NCBI GenBank assembly: GCA_023333565.1
Contig: JAJKFH010002906.1
Location: forward strand, 1,876,501-1,940,500
DNA from: Puffinus mauretanicus
Lineage: Eukaryota; Chordata; Aves; Procellariiformes; Procellariidae
Direction: 5' to 3'
DNA length: 64,000 nt
The notes beneath the pieces are model-generated. The model did not search any database. It saw only the letters and a list, made by a program, of their open reading frames with translations, and was not told where the DNA came from. The translations under genes and the position numbers were made by a program. How positions within the stretch are numbered: the first letter of the stretch is position 1; each line of letters begins with the position of its first letter. Below are positions 1 through 49,710 of the stretch, in pieces.

Positions 1-3000
1 AGTAAGGCCATTGCAAGAAATAGAATCATGTATGAAATTATAAGCCTCCTTTTGGATTTGCAAACTTGTAGTCCATTCCTCATACTACCGGCGATATATT
101 GTAAAACTCAGTGACACTAATTGTGGCCTAAGCGCTCTCATTTACCATGCAGAATATTCCTGTTCCAACTGCAGTACCTAGAGAGTGCTCCCCTGAAGGC
201 TGTTACAGGTCGGTTCTCACTCGCTTGCGGGACAGAGGACTGAGGGAATGGCTTCTAGGTCACCTGTGCCTTACAAGCAGAGGACTGTTCGCAGCGTGTT
301 CACACAGAGCTCTGCTTTGCTTAGTGTCAGCTGTAGCACTGATTTATCAGGGTGACACAATTTCCCTTGTAAGAGCAACCTGGCCCAAATTTTTCTTTAG
401 TTGGTATATGCTACTTTTAAAAATAATTTCTTTCATTTCCCTGGCGTTACAACTCTAATGTGCTTCTATTTTCTACATTCAGTCGCTGCGTAGACATATT
501 TTTAAATTTCTTCTCATACATCTCTTCAATTCTCCAATATTGCTTTTGCTTTAATCTAAATTCACTTCAGTTGACCTACAGCTTTCCCTAAACAAAGTGA
601 GATAATAAATATTAAAAGTAGTTTATCTGCTTTTTATTCATCCTGTCTTGGTTTGTGCTAGAAGTGTAACGATATTCCTGACACTTACCAAAGGCTACAG
701 GAACCATGTCTGTGGAAAATGATACTGCAGGACTTGATTTTAGAATACTACACCGAAGACTCATAACGGAAGTAAAACATTGTTAAATGTTATATCCTTT
801 TGACTTCATCCTGACACAGAACTTGGCCCTGGAAAATATTTTATATTGTTTGCCTTATCCTGCCTCAGCAACATGACCCGTGGGCCAGACCCAGCTCGCA
901 GGATGCTTCCACCAGATCTACGGCTTCTCCCCTGCCGGGAATGGGGAGCAGCTGTTTGGGAAGGGAAGGCTGCTGGAATAGCGCAGGGCCTCCCCACGTC
1001 CCCAATGGGGCCGGGCAGCTGCTCCTCGTCCCTCCAGCATGGAGGCGGGGGGGCTGAGGAGGGCACGGGAAGGTGGCGTGGCTCTGGGGGCTTGGCCCAA
1101 AACACAGACCTAGGGCTTTCTCCCAGGACCGGGCCACCTTGCCTAGGTTTGGTATGTTGGACAGGACGCCTGCCTTTTGATGAACAGCTCAGAAATACCT
1201 AGAAATGACTCCTAGAAGCCAGAAGGCCCCTTGCGATGATCCTTCCTCACCTTTTACAAAATTCAGGCTGATGGGTGCCCACTGCCAGGCTCAGCACCTG
1301 CCGCTGCCCTGGATGCCGTGGCGTCCAGAGCTGCGCCGTGCGTGCCACTGCGGCAGGGCCACACCTGGCTCAGGAAGCCTTCGTGTGCAGAGTTAGGGGA
1401 ATAACGTGGTAAGAAAGTGGGGAGAGAGAAGAAGAAGAAAGAAGTGCTGCCTGTGTGCGCAGACTGGCAGGGAGAACTAGCTCCCCATCGCTGCCTCTGC
1501 TGTTTCTGGTGCTCCTCATCACTCTCCACATTCACTGCCCAAACTACTTATACCAGATTTTCCTTTAAAAACATCCAGAATGAAGAATTTTTTCCATTAC
1601 CTTGTCACTCACAAACATATGTACCTTATTTCTAACCTGAATTTATTTGGCTTCAATTTTCAGTCATGAGGCATGACTATAGTTAGTCTGATTAACTGCT
1701 GGTACTTACAGATGGTAACAAATCTAACCTTGATTTTGCATAATTCAGATGACGTAACCAGGCCGACATACGAAGCCAAGTCAAATGTTCTTCAGAGTTT
1801 CTTACCTCCACATCATTACCTCTGTCAACCTAATTGATAATCTTTTAAAAAAAATATTCAGTTTGATTAAAACAATAAACACACAGATCAGCTGTAATTT
1901 CACTGACCCATTTAAATTTATTAGCTAACATGGGGCTGAATTATGAATAATATTAATGATAATCAATATTTATGAATAATAATTAGTAGTCAGTCCCCCC
2001 TGTTAGCTAAGCAATATATTCCATTGATTGATGTCAGGCTTATAATTATTCATGTTATGCCACTTAGCCTTTAAAAGTACTGGCACGATGTTAGCTTCTT
2101 GCTGTCTTTTGGAACCCTCCCAGTTTTAAAGGATTTATTGAAAAATCAACATTAATATTCCACCACACTCATGGACCAGCTCTTTAAAAAATCCTAGATG
2201 CAACTTAAGCTGAAATCTCAATTGTAAAACGTCTAACTTTAATAGCTACTGTTTAACATCCTCATTGAAAGCTATTTCATCATCTGATTGAATATATCTG
2301 GTTTTCCCTAAACACAGTGTTCAACACTTTTGTCTTTTCCGCTAATTGTTGATACTTACAGCATCTCTATCTAGTATTGGACCAATACTCGTTACTGGTT
2401 TTTGTACTCTTGCTATACGTGCAAAGTAACTTCCTATTGCCCTCAATTATGCTAACCATATACCCCTTTTGTTATCTACACCTATTATCTACACCTATTT
2501 TCTGGATTTCAACTTATATTAATTGCTATCAACTTCTCCATTGGGCAGTGAGAAGAAAAGAGAAATGCTTGAAGCTGAGTTAGTTTTCAATCTTTGGGGA
2601 GCTTGTTTTCAATTGTGCTGTTTGTTGGGGTTTTTTTTTAAATTAGTATAGCTTCCCTTCTGGTCTGTAGCTGTTTTGAACATTGTTAGATAGCTCACCA
2701 GCATAATTAGTATTTTTTGTTTAAATTCTTCCACCCAAATAAGAAAAAAATAGTTTTCAAATCTGTGAAATCCGTCCTTTCACAGCACCAAAAATACCAG
2801 GACTCAACTAAATTTGTTTTGTGCAAATACAATAAAGATCCTTTTCAACTGACTGTTCATTCTGTGATCAAATCCTCTTTATCTGTCAGGATGAAGTGTA
2901 ATATAAAATGCCATCATCTTGGATTCAAGAATTTTTGAGAGCAGAAATGTATTGTCCATAATTTCTAGCAAAGCTTCAAACATGCTACAGCACTGGCAGC

Positions 3001-6000
3001 CTCTCAAGCTCAGCATGCGTCCCTCAGGCTGAAGTGCCTCCCTACCATAATGCAGCATTCTCTGCCCTACACAGCATCTCTTCTCTGCCATAAAATCATT
3101 TCTTCTGCTGCACTCAATCTCTTCTGGCATGCAGATCTGTCACTAGTGCTGCCAGTTGTGTAAGAGTCTTCTACACAAGATGAAAGAGTAGTTCTAACAA
3201 ACTCTGTCATTAATCTTTCTTCCGCTTGTTTTCTGCTCTTCTCTTGCTTTTGCCATAATGATAGATGTAGATCATCAATAAAGTAATGATTGTTTAGCAT
3301 TAGTGCGTATTCAGACTGAGTATGTTTTCTGGTGCAGCTCAGCAGGAATTTGCTATCTCAATCCAAGTATTATATTCCTTGCAAATTCTCATTACCCGAC
3401 TAATGGCAAAGTACAGCACAAAAAATATTTATAAAACATCACAGAATCACAGCATAGCTGAGGTTGGCAGGGACCTCTGGAGATCATCTAGTCCAACTCC
3501 CTGCTCAAAGCAGATTGCTTGGGGCCTTTTTACAGTCATGTTCTGAATTATTTCCAAGGATGGATATGTGAGTCACTAGAGCAGAAAGTACCTACCCTGT
3601 ACCTGAAATGCTGTCAGGAACTATTAAAATAGATTGCAGCCTGTGGTTTTGTGTACAAGATAAAATATAGACCGGGTTTCTGGTCGTTGTACAAGAAAAA
3701 TCTGAGTCTGGAGTGCCACTTGCATGGAAAAGACAATATGGGAAGATCAGGTCACCACAGGTCACCACCAGTGGTCAGGTATATTACAAATCAGCAGAGA
3801 TGATCATAACCCATATCAGGTGTCAGAGCCTAGATGCGGCTCTGACAAGATAAGGCAAGCAATAGCACTACTTTGCTTTAAAAATAACTGGTTTAGAGCT
3901 ATTACCACCACTTGCATAGCACTATTCATCATCCGCCAGAGCCATTCTTTTAGCAAATGTTCTCTCCAGTCATCAGCACATTATCTGTGGGGGACAGCTT
4001 CTATAAATGGGCTTGATGAAAATGTGACTTTTCAAATTGAGGGGTGGTGTTATAGTTAACCGTGCAATCTCTCCCTGTAATCACGCCACCAGTGAAAGCA
4101 AAAAGAAACTGATTCATCTTCAAAACCCTTGTTGCTAGTTTTTCTCACTGTATGATGTTACATTGCTAGGAAACACAGGCTAACTCCTACTGAGGATTCC
4201 CAATAAAAAGCCGGAGCCAGCAGTTACCACCAGGTTGCATAATTTTCTCCTCTGCTTAGAACAGCATCTACTTGCAGCTGCTATGAGCTCGGGGAGCCAA
4301 ACTGTTCTTTCTCATGGCTTCTCGCCTGTAAATGCATGGGCATTGCAGCTCCTAGCAAACACAGCAGAAGTGCTCATGTTGAATTTTCTGTTTTTTCTAC
4401 AGATTCAGGTTGATCTTGCCAAATGGACCACTTGACTTTAATCAGTCAGTCATACTGATAAAACTGTGGGCTTAAAATGGCACTGACATTTCAAGGGTTT
4501 TTGTTGGAGGGGGCATGAGTCATAAAGCATGGACTCGGGGGTTTGGCGCATGCTGGCAACATACAGCTTTTATGTCAGCCAGTACCCAGGATTTGGTGGA
4601 GAGAAGTAGCTATGCATCCATGGAAGGCTTTCTGCATCTTTGGCTGATTCTCAGATTGTGAGCAGTGTTTTCATCCCGCTATCTTCACTGTTGCTGCTGG
4701 TGACTATCGGTCGTGATCACTGACTTTACTGACACAGTAGTGCTCTCCACTGAAAACTTCCAGGTGGATCCTTACAGGTTCTGCTACGGGGAATCTCTTC
4801 TCCTCACCTTCAATTACAAATGGCATCGCGCTTTTAATTTTTAGGATATACTGAAAAGTTTATTCCTTTACCCAGTTTCTTTTCATAAAAACGGAACAAT
4901 AGCCGCTTGTATTTTTAAGTATGATCACATTTTTGTTATGGCTTGTTTTTTACTAATAGCAAACATGCCAAGTCTCCAGACCAGATGCCATTTTTATCTT
5001 TCACAAATGGAGCAAGCACATGAAAGTAAGTTGTTCCATGAGGGCTGGAGCCAGGGATGCCTGACCTCCCCACTTGCTTCCCTGCGCACCCTCTGATCCT
5101 CCCCACGTCTGGGACCTTCCCATCCCAAGAATCCCACTGTACCTTATGTACCAGCCCCTTCCCCAAATCTCCTGCAGAGACATCACTGCTGCAATGCTGC
5201 ATGGCTGCGAGAAACAGAAAGAGCACAACTTGCTGCTTGGGGAACGCTGGCAAACTGGCCTGGCATCAGGATCAGGGGCATTTTAAAGTGAAATAAAGCA
5301 ATTTCTCTTTTTAAACTTGATTCCCCTCTGTATCAGCACCACTCAGTTAATGTCTCGTAATAAAGAAGTGCTTCATTTAAGCTGGAGAAACATTTATAAA
5401 TGCAATTATTCATGCTCTCTGTTTTTCCCCAGTTGGAGTCTTCTGCTTCCAGGTCTTTCCTGTTGGCTTTAGCTTTAAGCCTCATCTGGTCTATCCACTG
5501 CTTCAAGCCTAGCTATGGTGAGATTCCCAGCTATGCCCTCAGTCACTTTTGCCTTAGTATCACCTCTTATGTGGAAAGAGAACATCCTCCAACATTTCTA
5601 TAGGGTGCACATTCATGTCAGGGATGCAGTTCCAGGTTGTCCTCCTTTTCTCCTAAAGCTATACATTGGTTCGCCTAAGTCTTTCCAGACATTTAGCAGA
5701 CATTTGCTCTCTCCTCACATACACAATCCTACACGACCCTGATGAGAAACAGCTCCTGAAGTTCTAAGACAGCACTCTGACCTCTTTTTTGTTTCATATT
5801 CTTTATGCTTTTCAACATACAGTTTTTTCCCATTACCTGTTTCTTTAATGTTTTCCTCCCTTGCATATTTGCCATATGACAAATGCATTCTCTACTTGAT
5901 CATTACTAGGTCTGCATGGGAGCGATCCAAATTTTGTGGGGCAGGCCTAGTTTTGGATTAGGAGCCAGAGTTACCGAAAGATTTAGACCTGTTCTGATTT

Positions 6001-8206
6001 AGGAGTTTAGTACAGGCATCTCCAGGGCAGTACTCCTACGCGGTAGCTGGTTCAGAGAGGGAGTTTTCAGCTAGGCAGATTTATAGCATTCATATATATA
6101 GAAACTAGCATCACTGTCCTACCACATCTTGATTCCCAATGATTCATCAGTCTGGGACCTTTTTCTACCTCAGCCTGGTGATCTTCCCAGAAATTACCAG
6201 CCCAGGACACCCTTCCTCCTACTATAGGTAGGCTATATTTCAAAGCAGGTGGCTGGATACAATCTGGAACACCAGCCATGAGGGGAGGTGACCACTCAGC
6301 CACATGAGCAGCTTTTACAGCAATGAATACGTATTTCCAATATGTCTTGGTAAACAAATGTTTTGTAACCCTTTGTAGAAAGATCATCAGAAGTTACGCA
6401 TGCCCAGGACTCCATATAAGTCCAACACAGATTACTGTTGCAGAGATTATCGATATTGGAATGTTAAAGGTCTCTGATAACAAATCAGGAAGACCCTGAA
6501 AAGTGCAGGTCAAACATGAGATGCTGGAGCTGACATTGCAAGATTGTGGCGGGGAGACACTGCAAGATCTTGGAGGGCAGACTGAGGTCTGAATCCTAAA
6601 AACCTTCAGCTTACTGCTAGACACCATTCATGGGGAATGTTGCTTAATTTTTGTGGACAATGACTTCCCTTCCTCTAAGTCTTAAAATGCACTTTACACC
6701 AAAACTTGCCTTCTTGAAAAAATGTATTAAAAGATGAAAGGATAGCACATGTGATAAAAGTTATCATTTTATTCTCCTTATGGCTATGACAATGGCAAGC
6801 ACCTTAAAGGGTGTACACACCGAGGAGAGTCAATAATTTAGCAACTTGGTTTTGTTCACACTACTGAAAAACTGTAGTTTTTTGTTAATCTTGTCATTGA
6901 TCAAACTGTACACTTACACTTGTTAAGTACTTGAAATAACAGGAACAAATAGATTTTACGCTGCTCTGGTGGACTGTTGCAACTATTTTGTCACAAGAAA
7001 CAGCTGAATTTGGGACCCGCAAATTGCTGAACACAAAAATATCGCATTCAGTTTAGGGGAAGCAAAACTGTAGCGGAGCCATCTTTCTTTCTACTCAGTT
7101 CCCACGTTGCCTGGGCTTGGGGAATTACTTGTGACACAAGTCAAAGCAGACATGGGGTTGCTCTAAGCTGAGCCTGGCTGCCTGCCAAAACAGTTCCCAG
7201 AAACTCTTCTACCAGATGAGAATTATGGTAGCCAAGTGCACCGCTCTGCAACATCTGCATCTCCCCTGGACTGGGGGTAATTAGTCATGGGGCAATGCCA
7301 GCTTGATACTAGGACAGGGTTTCTGCCATTCTGGCATAAACTACTCCCTCCTTAATGAAGCGTTACAGTCACATTGTACACTACCGATATTATCACTTGG
7401 ATCTGGCCTAATAGCTTTATTTTACACATCTACATTGCTGAGTCATTGAAAACTATAAGCCAAATTCGTACTTCATATATTGTAGCATAACGTATTTTCT
7501 TCTGTAGAATAAATGTCACTTAAATATCACTCAGGACTAAGGGCAGTTGGCCTGGGATGTCTGATAACTCTTGGAGCACAAAGAGGGAATTATACAACAC
7601 CAGGAAGCTACCATCATGATGGAAAACTTTGGCCTGAGCTAAGATGCACATCTTGTCTTTATCCATATAATGAGTTCTGACCAATTTACCCATAAACTCT
7701 ATCTGGCAACACAAGAAATGAAGGAACTGTTTGACAGACAAACAGACCTGTCTTTTGTTTACAAATGCCAAGACTTCTGGATCCTTGGCTTCAGAGATGC
7801 TTGACATGCAATGCGGTGCAGCTGTGGCCATCCCGGGGAAAGCAATGAGACACGTGTTATTTGAGTATGCTCTCAGCAAATACTGACTGAGAATCCTGTC
7901 CTCTGAATAGTTACAGCTTGACAGCTGCTATTTATTATGAGAAAAACAGCAACTGTAAAGCTGCTTGCTACTTTATTTACCTGAAGCTCAGCAGCAACCA
8001 TGGCGCTAGGATATTAAAAGACAAATCTTTCATTTAGTACCTCTGACCCCAAATCACTAGGGACCAATCGGTCAGATTGCTAGCCATTAATTACCAGCAC
8101 GTTTTTAAGGTCCTGGCCACTCCAAAACTACTACGACAGTATATTCCTAGAATTGCGTTAACAGAGGATAATGCTGATTTTGCATACACAGCTTCACAGC
8201 TCCTAC
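1..8206 (-). other. GLRB: GLRB intron 9 (partial)
   Basis: Sequence 3' of the exon 9 donor. I looked for the final GLRB exon (cytoplasmic loop remainder, M4 and stop) on the minus strand and did not find it, so this is intron to the window edge. A GC-richer patch at about 870-1400 has overlapping open frames on both strands without recognisable domains. A CR1 fragment lies at 3438-3580. A 119-codon minus frame at 7520-7879 is unrecognised. Confidence 0.8.
3438..3580 (-). mobile_element. CR1 LINE 3'-end fragment
   Basis: The plus strand reads ATCACAGAATCACAG then AGGTTGGCAGGGACCTCTGG and AGATCATCTAGTCCAACTCC. This is the reverse complement of the CR1 3' end with its ATTCTGTGAT repeat. Similarity fades after the 'TTTCCAAGGATGG' block near 3565. 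It is in the same orientation as GLRB. Confidence 0.9.
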
Positions 8207-44276
<36,070 letters not shown>

Positions 44277-44296
44277 CTTGAAGATTAAGCTTCAGT

Positions 44297-45843
44297 CTGT
44301 GGCAAAAGAAAAGAAAGAGGTTTCTGTTAGCAGGGCTAGATGTGGCAAATGGGAACACATACTTTAAAAAGTAAACAAATGGGTTTGGTTTTTTTTTTTT
44401 TTGAAAAGTTTGATCTTAGTTGCCTTGGGGGAGAGAGTCTGTTGAGGTGTACCTCTGATATGGAACCAACTTAGGCAATTTTCTGAGAGTCAAGCAGCTT
44501 CCCAAAATTAAGAGAATGAGAGTGAGGAAAACAGCCCAAGTTTGCTCCAGTGTGTTTAAGAAATAAACGTGATGTCCTTCAAAGTCTGCCTAACTCAAAA
44601 TCCTCAGGAACTTGGAAACAGAATTCCTCACCAAACATGTCATGTATCAACTGCATTAAATATGGTTAAATGTGACCAACCAGTCACCTAGCAAGGCAGA
44701 GAACTGCCAGCCCTCTATGACCTTGCACAGATAAAATAGCAGTCATTTCAATGCTAGTTAAGAGAAAGGGCAGCAAATTTAATTTTATGTGCAGAATTTA
44801 AACATAAATTACTATTTTGCACGAAGTATTCTCGCTGTGGAGCCAGCACTGAAAAGGCCTTGCAAAGATGACTAAACACAACCCGCAGTACTGCGCTTTT
44901 TTCCATCCTGTTTAATATTTTAATTTCTCACGGGCAAAAGCACATACCCCAAAGGGCGGGAGCTGGGTTTTTTTTCGGCCAGGGACGGCCCCACCTGCCC
45001 CTGGTCGCAGCCGCACGACACCCCCGGCATTTTCCACTTGTTTCCCATCCCACAGATACTTCCCAGCCGTTTTCCTGAGGCCAGCGGAAACCTCGCCTCA
45101 GCACCAGCTGCTTTTTCGATTTTTCTGTTATTGATTTGTTTTTGATTCTTTTAAAGGAGCAGTGGCTGCCTCTCCCTCCCTCCCCACCACCTCCGGGATG
45201 CTTCAGTCCACCGCGGGAGCTGCGGCCCCCCACCCCCCGGCCGGCAAGCGTCGCGGAGCTGCCCCCGCCGCCCCCTACCCCTCGCCAGCCTCCTCGCCTC
45301 CCCGGCCCGGACCGAGGCCTCCCGCCGGTCCCAGCACCGGGGAGACAGCGGCCTCCGAGCTGCCGAGCGCTGCCGCCGGACCGGGGGGAGCGGGGGGCGC
45401 GGGGCGGCGGGAGGAGGGAAGGAGCGGGGCTCCCCGCACGGCCCGCTGCCCCCCGCAGCGGCGGTACCCTCGACCCCGCCGCCGCCCGCCCCGGCCCCAC
45501 CGCCGCGGCTCGGCCCCGCCGCCACCGGCGCTGGCCGAGGTGCTGACGGGGCCTCGGAGGCTGCCGCCCGGCGGGGACGGGGCTCTCGGGCCGGAGCCTT
45601 GCTCCGCCGTAGCCCCTTTCCCCGCCCGCCCCACCGGGGGCACGGGCCCCGCGCAGACACGCATCCCCACCGCCGCCATGGCCCTCACCGCCGGTGCCCA
45701 GCGCTCACCGCCAGACGCTCCGCCGCGGGCTGCCCCCCCCCCCACGATTACGGCCGGCGGCGACCGAGGAAGCGGCGCCGGGCCATGTCGCAGCCCGGTC
45801 GGAGCGAAAGCGCGGCTCCTCCGGCGGCGGAGCGAGCCCCTAC
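44297..45843 (-). other. GLRB: GLRB intron 1
   Basis: About 1.5 kb between the proposed exon 1 donor and the exon 2 acceptor. The upstream two-thirds is CpG island; the rest is AT-rich with a T-rich tract near 44389-44402. No other gene is visible. Confidence 0.5.
45383..45418 (+). promoter_or_regulatory. G-quadruplex-forming motif in the CpG island
   Basis: Five runs of three to six Gs are separated by loops of three or four bases (runs at 45383-45388, 45392-45397, 45401-45404, 45409-45411 and 45416-45418). This meets the usual G3+ N1-7 pattern. It lies on the plus strand in GLRB intron 1, which is the template strand for GLRB. Whether it folds in cells is unknown. Confidence 0.6.
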
Positions 45844-45960
45844 CTCCGACGGTGCCCTCCGCAGCCAGTGAGCATGTGCGGTAGCCGCGGCGCGGCCCGG
45901 CGCCCTCCCAGTGAGCATGTCCCGGCCGCCCGCCCGCACATGGGCACTGGGCGAGCGGCG
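45844..45960 (-). promoter_or_regulatory. GLRB: Putative GLRB non-coding exon 1 and core promoter
   Basis: On the minus strand a good donor (GAG then GTAGGG, cut between 45844 and 45843) lies in the CpG island about 1.5 kb upstream of exon 2. GLRB in other vertebrates has a non-coding first exon, so this is the likely exon 1 donor. No TATA box is visible and the transcription start is not determined; the upper boundary given is a guess. An alternative donor is a GTGAGC just downstream (about 45713). An exact 13-bp repeat sits at 45865-45877 and 45908-45920. Confidence 0.5.
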
Positions 45961-47113
45961 TCGCCGGCGGCGGGAGGGCCGGGGGGGGGACGACCCCTCC
46001 GCTCCCCCCCCCGGCCCTCCCGTCGCCGGCGAGGGCGGCGAGAGGTGCGGGAGGCGTGGGGTGGGGGGAAGCATCCCGCGGTCTCTGGCGGGAGGAGGAC
46101 GCGTTCGATGGCGTTGCCGAAAGATGTGTAAAGGAGTTGGCAGGAACCAGGGAATATTAGCCGAGAGGGGCTGAGTAGGATGGGAGGAAGACGGGGTTCA
46201 GTGCTGCATGGATTTTATATATCTATATACACGTATTTAGTCAATAGTTATTGTCGTTTCATTTAAAATGGCAGACGTTCCCTGTGAAAAAGCAAGAAGG
46301 TTTGCTTTGGGGATAAACACGTATCCTTGTTACAAAGGATGTTGGTTTTCCAATTGCTATAGACTTTAATTGCATTATAAATAGAGACCTAATGGAATGG
46401 AAATTTCATACATAAAATTCTTTCTGGAGCTCCTTGTGTCTCACACTTACAGAAATACAGGTACATGCTGAAGTTCTTGCTTACATCAGCTGTTTGGCCT
46501 AAATTTTGGAAATGGACAGCCATCATTATACAGCTGCGTAGTCTTAGGTTAGCAAATGCTCACCCTCCCATTAGAGTTCAAAGGCCTCGTCTCCCATTTG
46601 TCTCACATTCTTTTTAGCGACCAAGTCACTGAAAATCATGACTGTTCCCAAGTCTTCTTTATCTTCCAGCCTTATTTCTTATCACTGCTTGTATACACTG
46701 CCAGAGCTTCAGTCTGCAATATGATAAAAGAGCAGCATCACCTGAAGAATGTTTTTTATTCTTCAGAATGGATCCAAGGATTAAATGTAATACATCAATG
46801 GACACTTTCTGCAACATCCTGTAATCCTCATCATGCTTCTTTGTGAAGCTCTGTTGGGGTTTCAACTATAATATAGTGACAGATAAAAAGTGAAGAAAGT
46901 CACCTGTTTGGCAAATGAGAAGTAAGTGGGCGCATGACCCAGCGAGCGTGCGACGGCAGGCAGCAAGCAGTGTGTAGATTCTGTAATACCCGAATGTCGG
47001 GTACCCTCAGCTCCACCTTCTGAGCAACATTCCCATCCTAACTGAATTATAGACGCACTCTGAAAATAATTCCATGCCCTTCAAAATTTGCTGTCATATG
47101 GTATACATATACT

Positions 47114-47167
47114 GCCATATACATACATACATACATACATATGTGTGTACACATACATGCATGCAGA
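47114..47167 (+). repeat. (CATA)n microsatellite with internal GTGTACAC palindrome
   Basis: ACATACATAC units run for about 25 bp, then ATGTGTGTACACAT, then further CATA/CATG units. The central GTGTACAC is self-complementary. Confidence 0.85.
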
Positions 47168-49710
47168 TGCAAAAATCTGTTGCCATGGATCAGTTTAAGG
47201 CCACAGGTCTCTCAAGACACAGTTTTCCAGCTCAAACACAGGAACTTGCAAAATTCAACAAAGTGAAATCGTTTCCTGAAACGGAAAGCAAAGCCCAGAG
47301 GCTTCCCATAAGACTGTCTACGTGAGGAAAAAAAGGTAAGCTTATTTTTTTAAAATCCTTCTGAACTTTATCTCAGGAATAGAAACCAAGATGCTGTAGT
47401 TGTTCTAGAAGCTCTGGCATAAATGTAGTTGAGGCCAGGTACCCACTGATTTCCATCTCCATTTTTCTGCATTTTTGTTGTGTTACTGGGCATAGGGGTG
47501 TGAAAAATAAGACCGCAATATGCTTAAGATATGAGGACAGACGTGTCTCCTGTTTGTGTTAAGAAAGCCTTAATGCAGTAGAGCAGAAAAAGCATCTACA
47601 ACGTGCCGTGGTAGCGGCAGCAGAGGAACAAATGACACTCAGCACCAGCAGCCTGAGCTACTGCAGCCACAGCAGGCTCCGCTTTCTGCATGCTGCTTCC
47701 CGCAGCCGCCCAGCCCGCTGCTTGTTACCTCCTCTTGTACGCAAAGCACCTAATTGCCTCCTTTGGCTGTCGGCAAAGCCACTGGTATTTGCAAGTGCTT
47801 CCTGATGCAGCTATGATTGTAAACACCTAAGGATAGATGAATATTTGTGGTAACTCAACAGGACAATGCATAGAATAGTAATGAATACCATCCACCCCTC
47901 AGGATCACATTAAATAAGAGCATACAGCTAATATCTTTCTATAGCTAATAAAAGTGAGATATATGTGACAAAGACAAGGAAAGGGAGCTGCTTCGGTAAG
48001 ATATCTATGTAGTATCTTTAGGTGTCTTACGCCTCACAAATAATATCAAATATTACAAGAAATATTTCAATAACCCTTGATTTTTTTTAATGCACTTAAA
48101 TGGAATAGGTGTCAGCTCTCAAGCAAGTGCCGGCAGTGAAGGGTCTGTGGGAAAAGGGCTCTTCTCCCCGCTCTGGCCATATAGAAGCTGGCCAAGGTCA
48201 CAGACAGCTGCTTTCTCACCTGGCAGCAGCTTCGTGGCAGGCCAGCAGGGACAGAACAATCACGCTGCTCACGCCACCCCCTCGCTCGGCACTTGCCAGA
48301 AGAAGCCAGAGCTGTCACACGTGCAGGACTTTGAAGGACAGCCCGCATGCCTATTGTATTCAGATGTCCTATTGCAGTGCTGGCCGACCTAGCAATGCCC
48401 GAATGGGAAGGACTGGGGAAGAAAACCTCCTATAAAAGCCTTGTACCAGCAAGCTGGTTGATCATGAGCAATGGGCCAGGTTCTGCTGATTGGTTTTGGT
48501 GGTGTTTTGTATTTCAGAAATCCTCTTACTACTAAATGAACGCATAAGGGCAGACCTACCTCTGTCTCAGCACGCATTGTATTTCACAGTGCAGGAGTGG
48601 ACTTGGCTATCTTTCCGCTGCTTGCCTCTGCTGCTGTGTCCACTGTTGGGAATATTTAACCATGTTCATTTCTCTGATTCAGCAATAATTCCCAGGAATT
48701 CCTGATCTTAGATGTTATCCTGATCACTAGAAAATAGTTGTGTAAACCATAGGCAAAATATAACAAGACCTTTCCTAATGATCAGCCCAGGGACATTAGT
48801 CCTTTCTTTAGTTTGCAGTAGTGGAACATGGAGATCTGAAGATCCAGCAGTCTAGCTCTGCTGTTCAGTCACACTGAAAAAATACTTCATAGCTGTATAA
48901 AATAGAATTTCTTTGGTTTTATTGCTCTTTCTAGTCTACTTTGTTAAGGTAATGGGTTTTGTGTAATAACACTCTGTATGTGTGCATGTTTCAAACAGCT
49001 TGTTGCAAACGTTTGATTTTTTTCAACTGATTGATACCACATTTAAAAAAAAAAAAAAAAAGGCAGAGAGCTAAGAGCTATTAAGTCCTGCGTGTTTTGT
49101 AAAGACAGCTGGCTGGGAAGACAGATTGAGCTAATGTTCCTGCAGGAGGAAAAGAAGTGAGAAAGAAAGTAGACTGGCATGAGTGATTACTAGATATCAG
49201 AAAATCCACCTGGGAGAAAGCTATTATAAATGCTTTAAACACAAACATATTTAACTCATAAAGTATCTGCTTTACTAGAGGAGGAATTATGACTGAAAAA
49301 CGGAACTAATGTCAAATAGCTGACAAAATTTTATTAAAGCCTTTACCAAGCTTTTTTCAGGAAAGTGAATATGTATTTTAAAACTTCTAATAAAAGGAGA
49401 ACCCATGCTGTAGCTTTCAGATTAATTCAGTTAAAAAGCCAGGCAACCACAAGACCTACATCGATTGGAAATCAGATTTCATTAGTTTCAATGCTGACCA
49501 AACTAGTTTTTCTTATAAATTGAGTTGAATTAATTCACACAATTAGAAAACATAAATTTAAACAGGATTTCATGTTCTGCAACCTTTGTAATTACAGATG
49601 TTTTTGATTTAAATCACCTGTCACATCTTGAGGGTTTTGGTGATCATCCAGAAGGTGTGGAGGTTTACAGGGCGTCTAAGAAAGACCAATTTCTAAAGGA
49701 TGCTGAACGC

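Larger units (their letters stand above)
45150..46115. promoter_or_regulatory. CpG island at the GLRB 5' end
   Basis: About 1 kb of very GC-rich, CpG-dense sequence in an otherwise AT-rich window, bounded on both sides by ordinary AT-rich DNA. It covers the proposed exon 1 and most of intron 1. Long open frames occur on both strands here (up to 240 codons), but they are Pro/Arg/Ala/Gly-rich and follow from the lack of AT-rich stop codons. Such islands often start transcription in both directions, so a divergent non-coding RNA on the plus strand is possible. Confidence 0.93.

Noticed and set aside
862..1400. GC-rich patch considered as a second CpG island or exon
   Set aside because: CpG density is modest, frames compete on both strands and no splice-supported exon fits.
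7520..7879. 119-codon minus frame in intron 9, considered as the missing last GLRB exon
   Set aside because: It shows no M4 helix, no gephyrin-binding motif and no resemblance to the GLRB C-terminus.
45090..45120. Possible REST/NRSF (RE1) site, 'CTCAGCACC'
   Set aside because: Only the left half resembles RE1; the right half is absent.
44928..46174. Long open frames on both strands in the CpG island (up to 240 codons)
   Set aside because: They are Pro/Arg/Ala/Gly-rich, overlap in several frames on both strands, and are explained by the scarcity of stop codons in GC-rich DNA.
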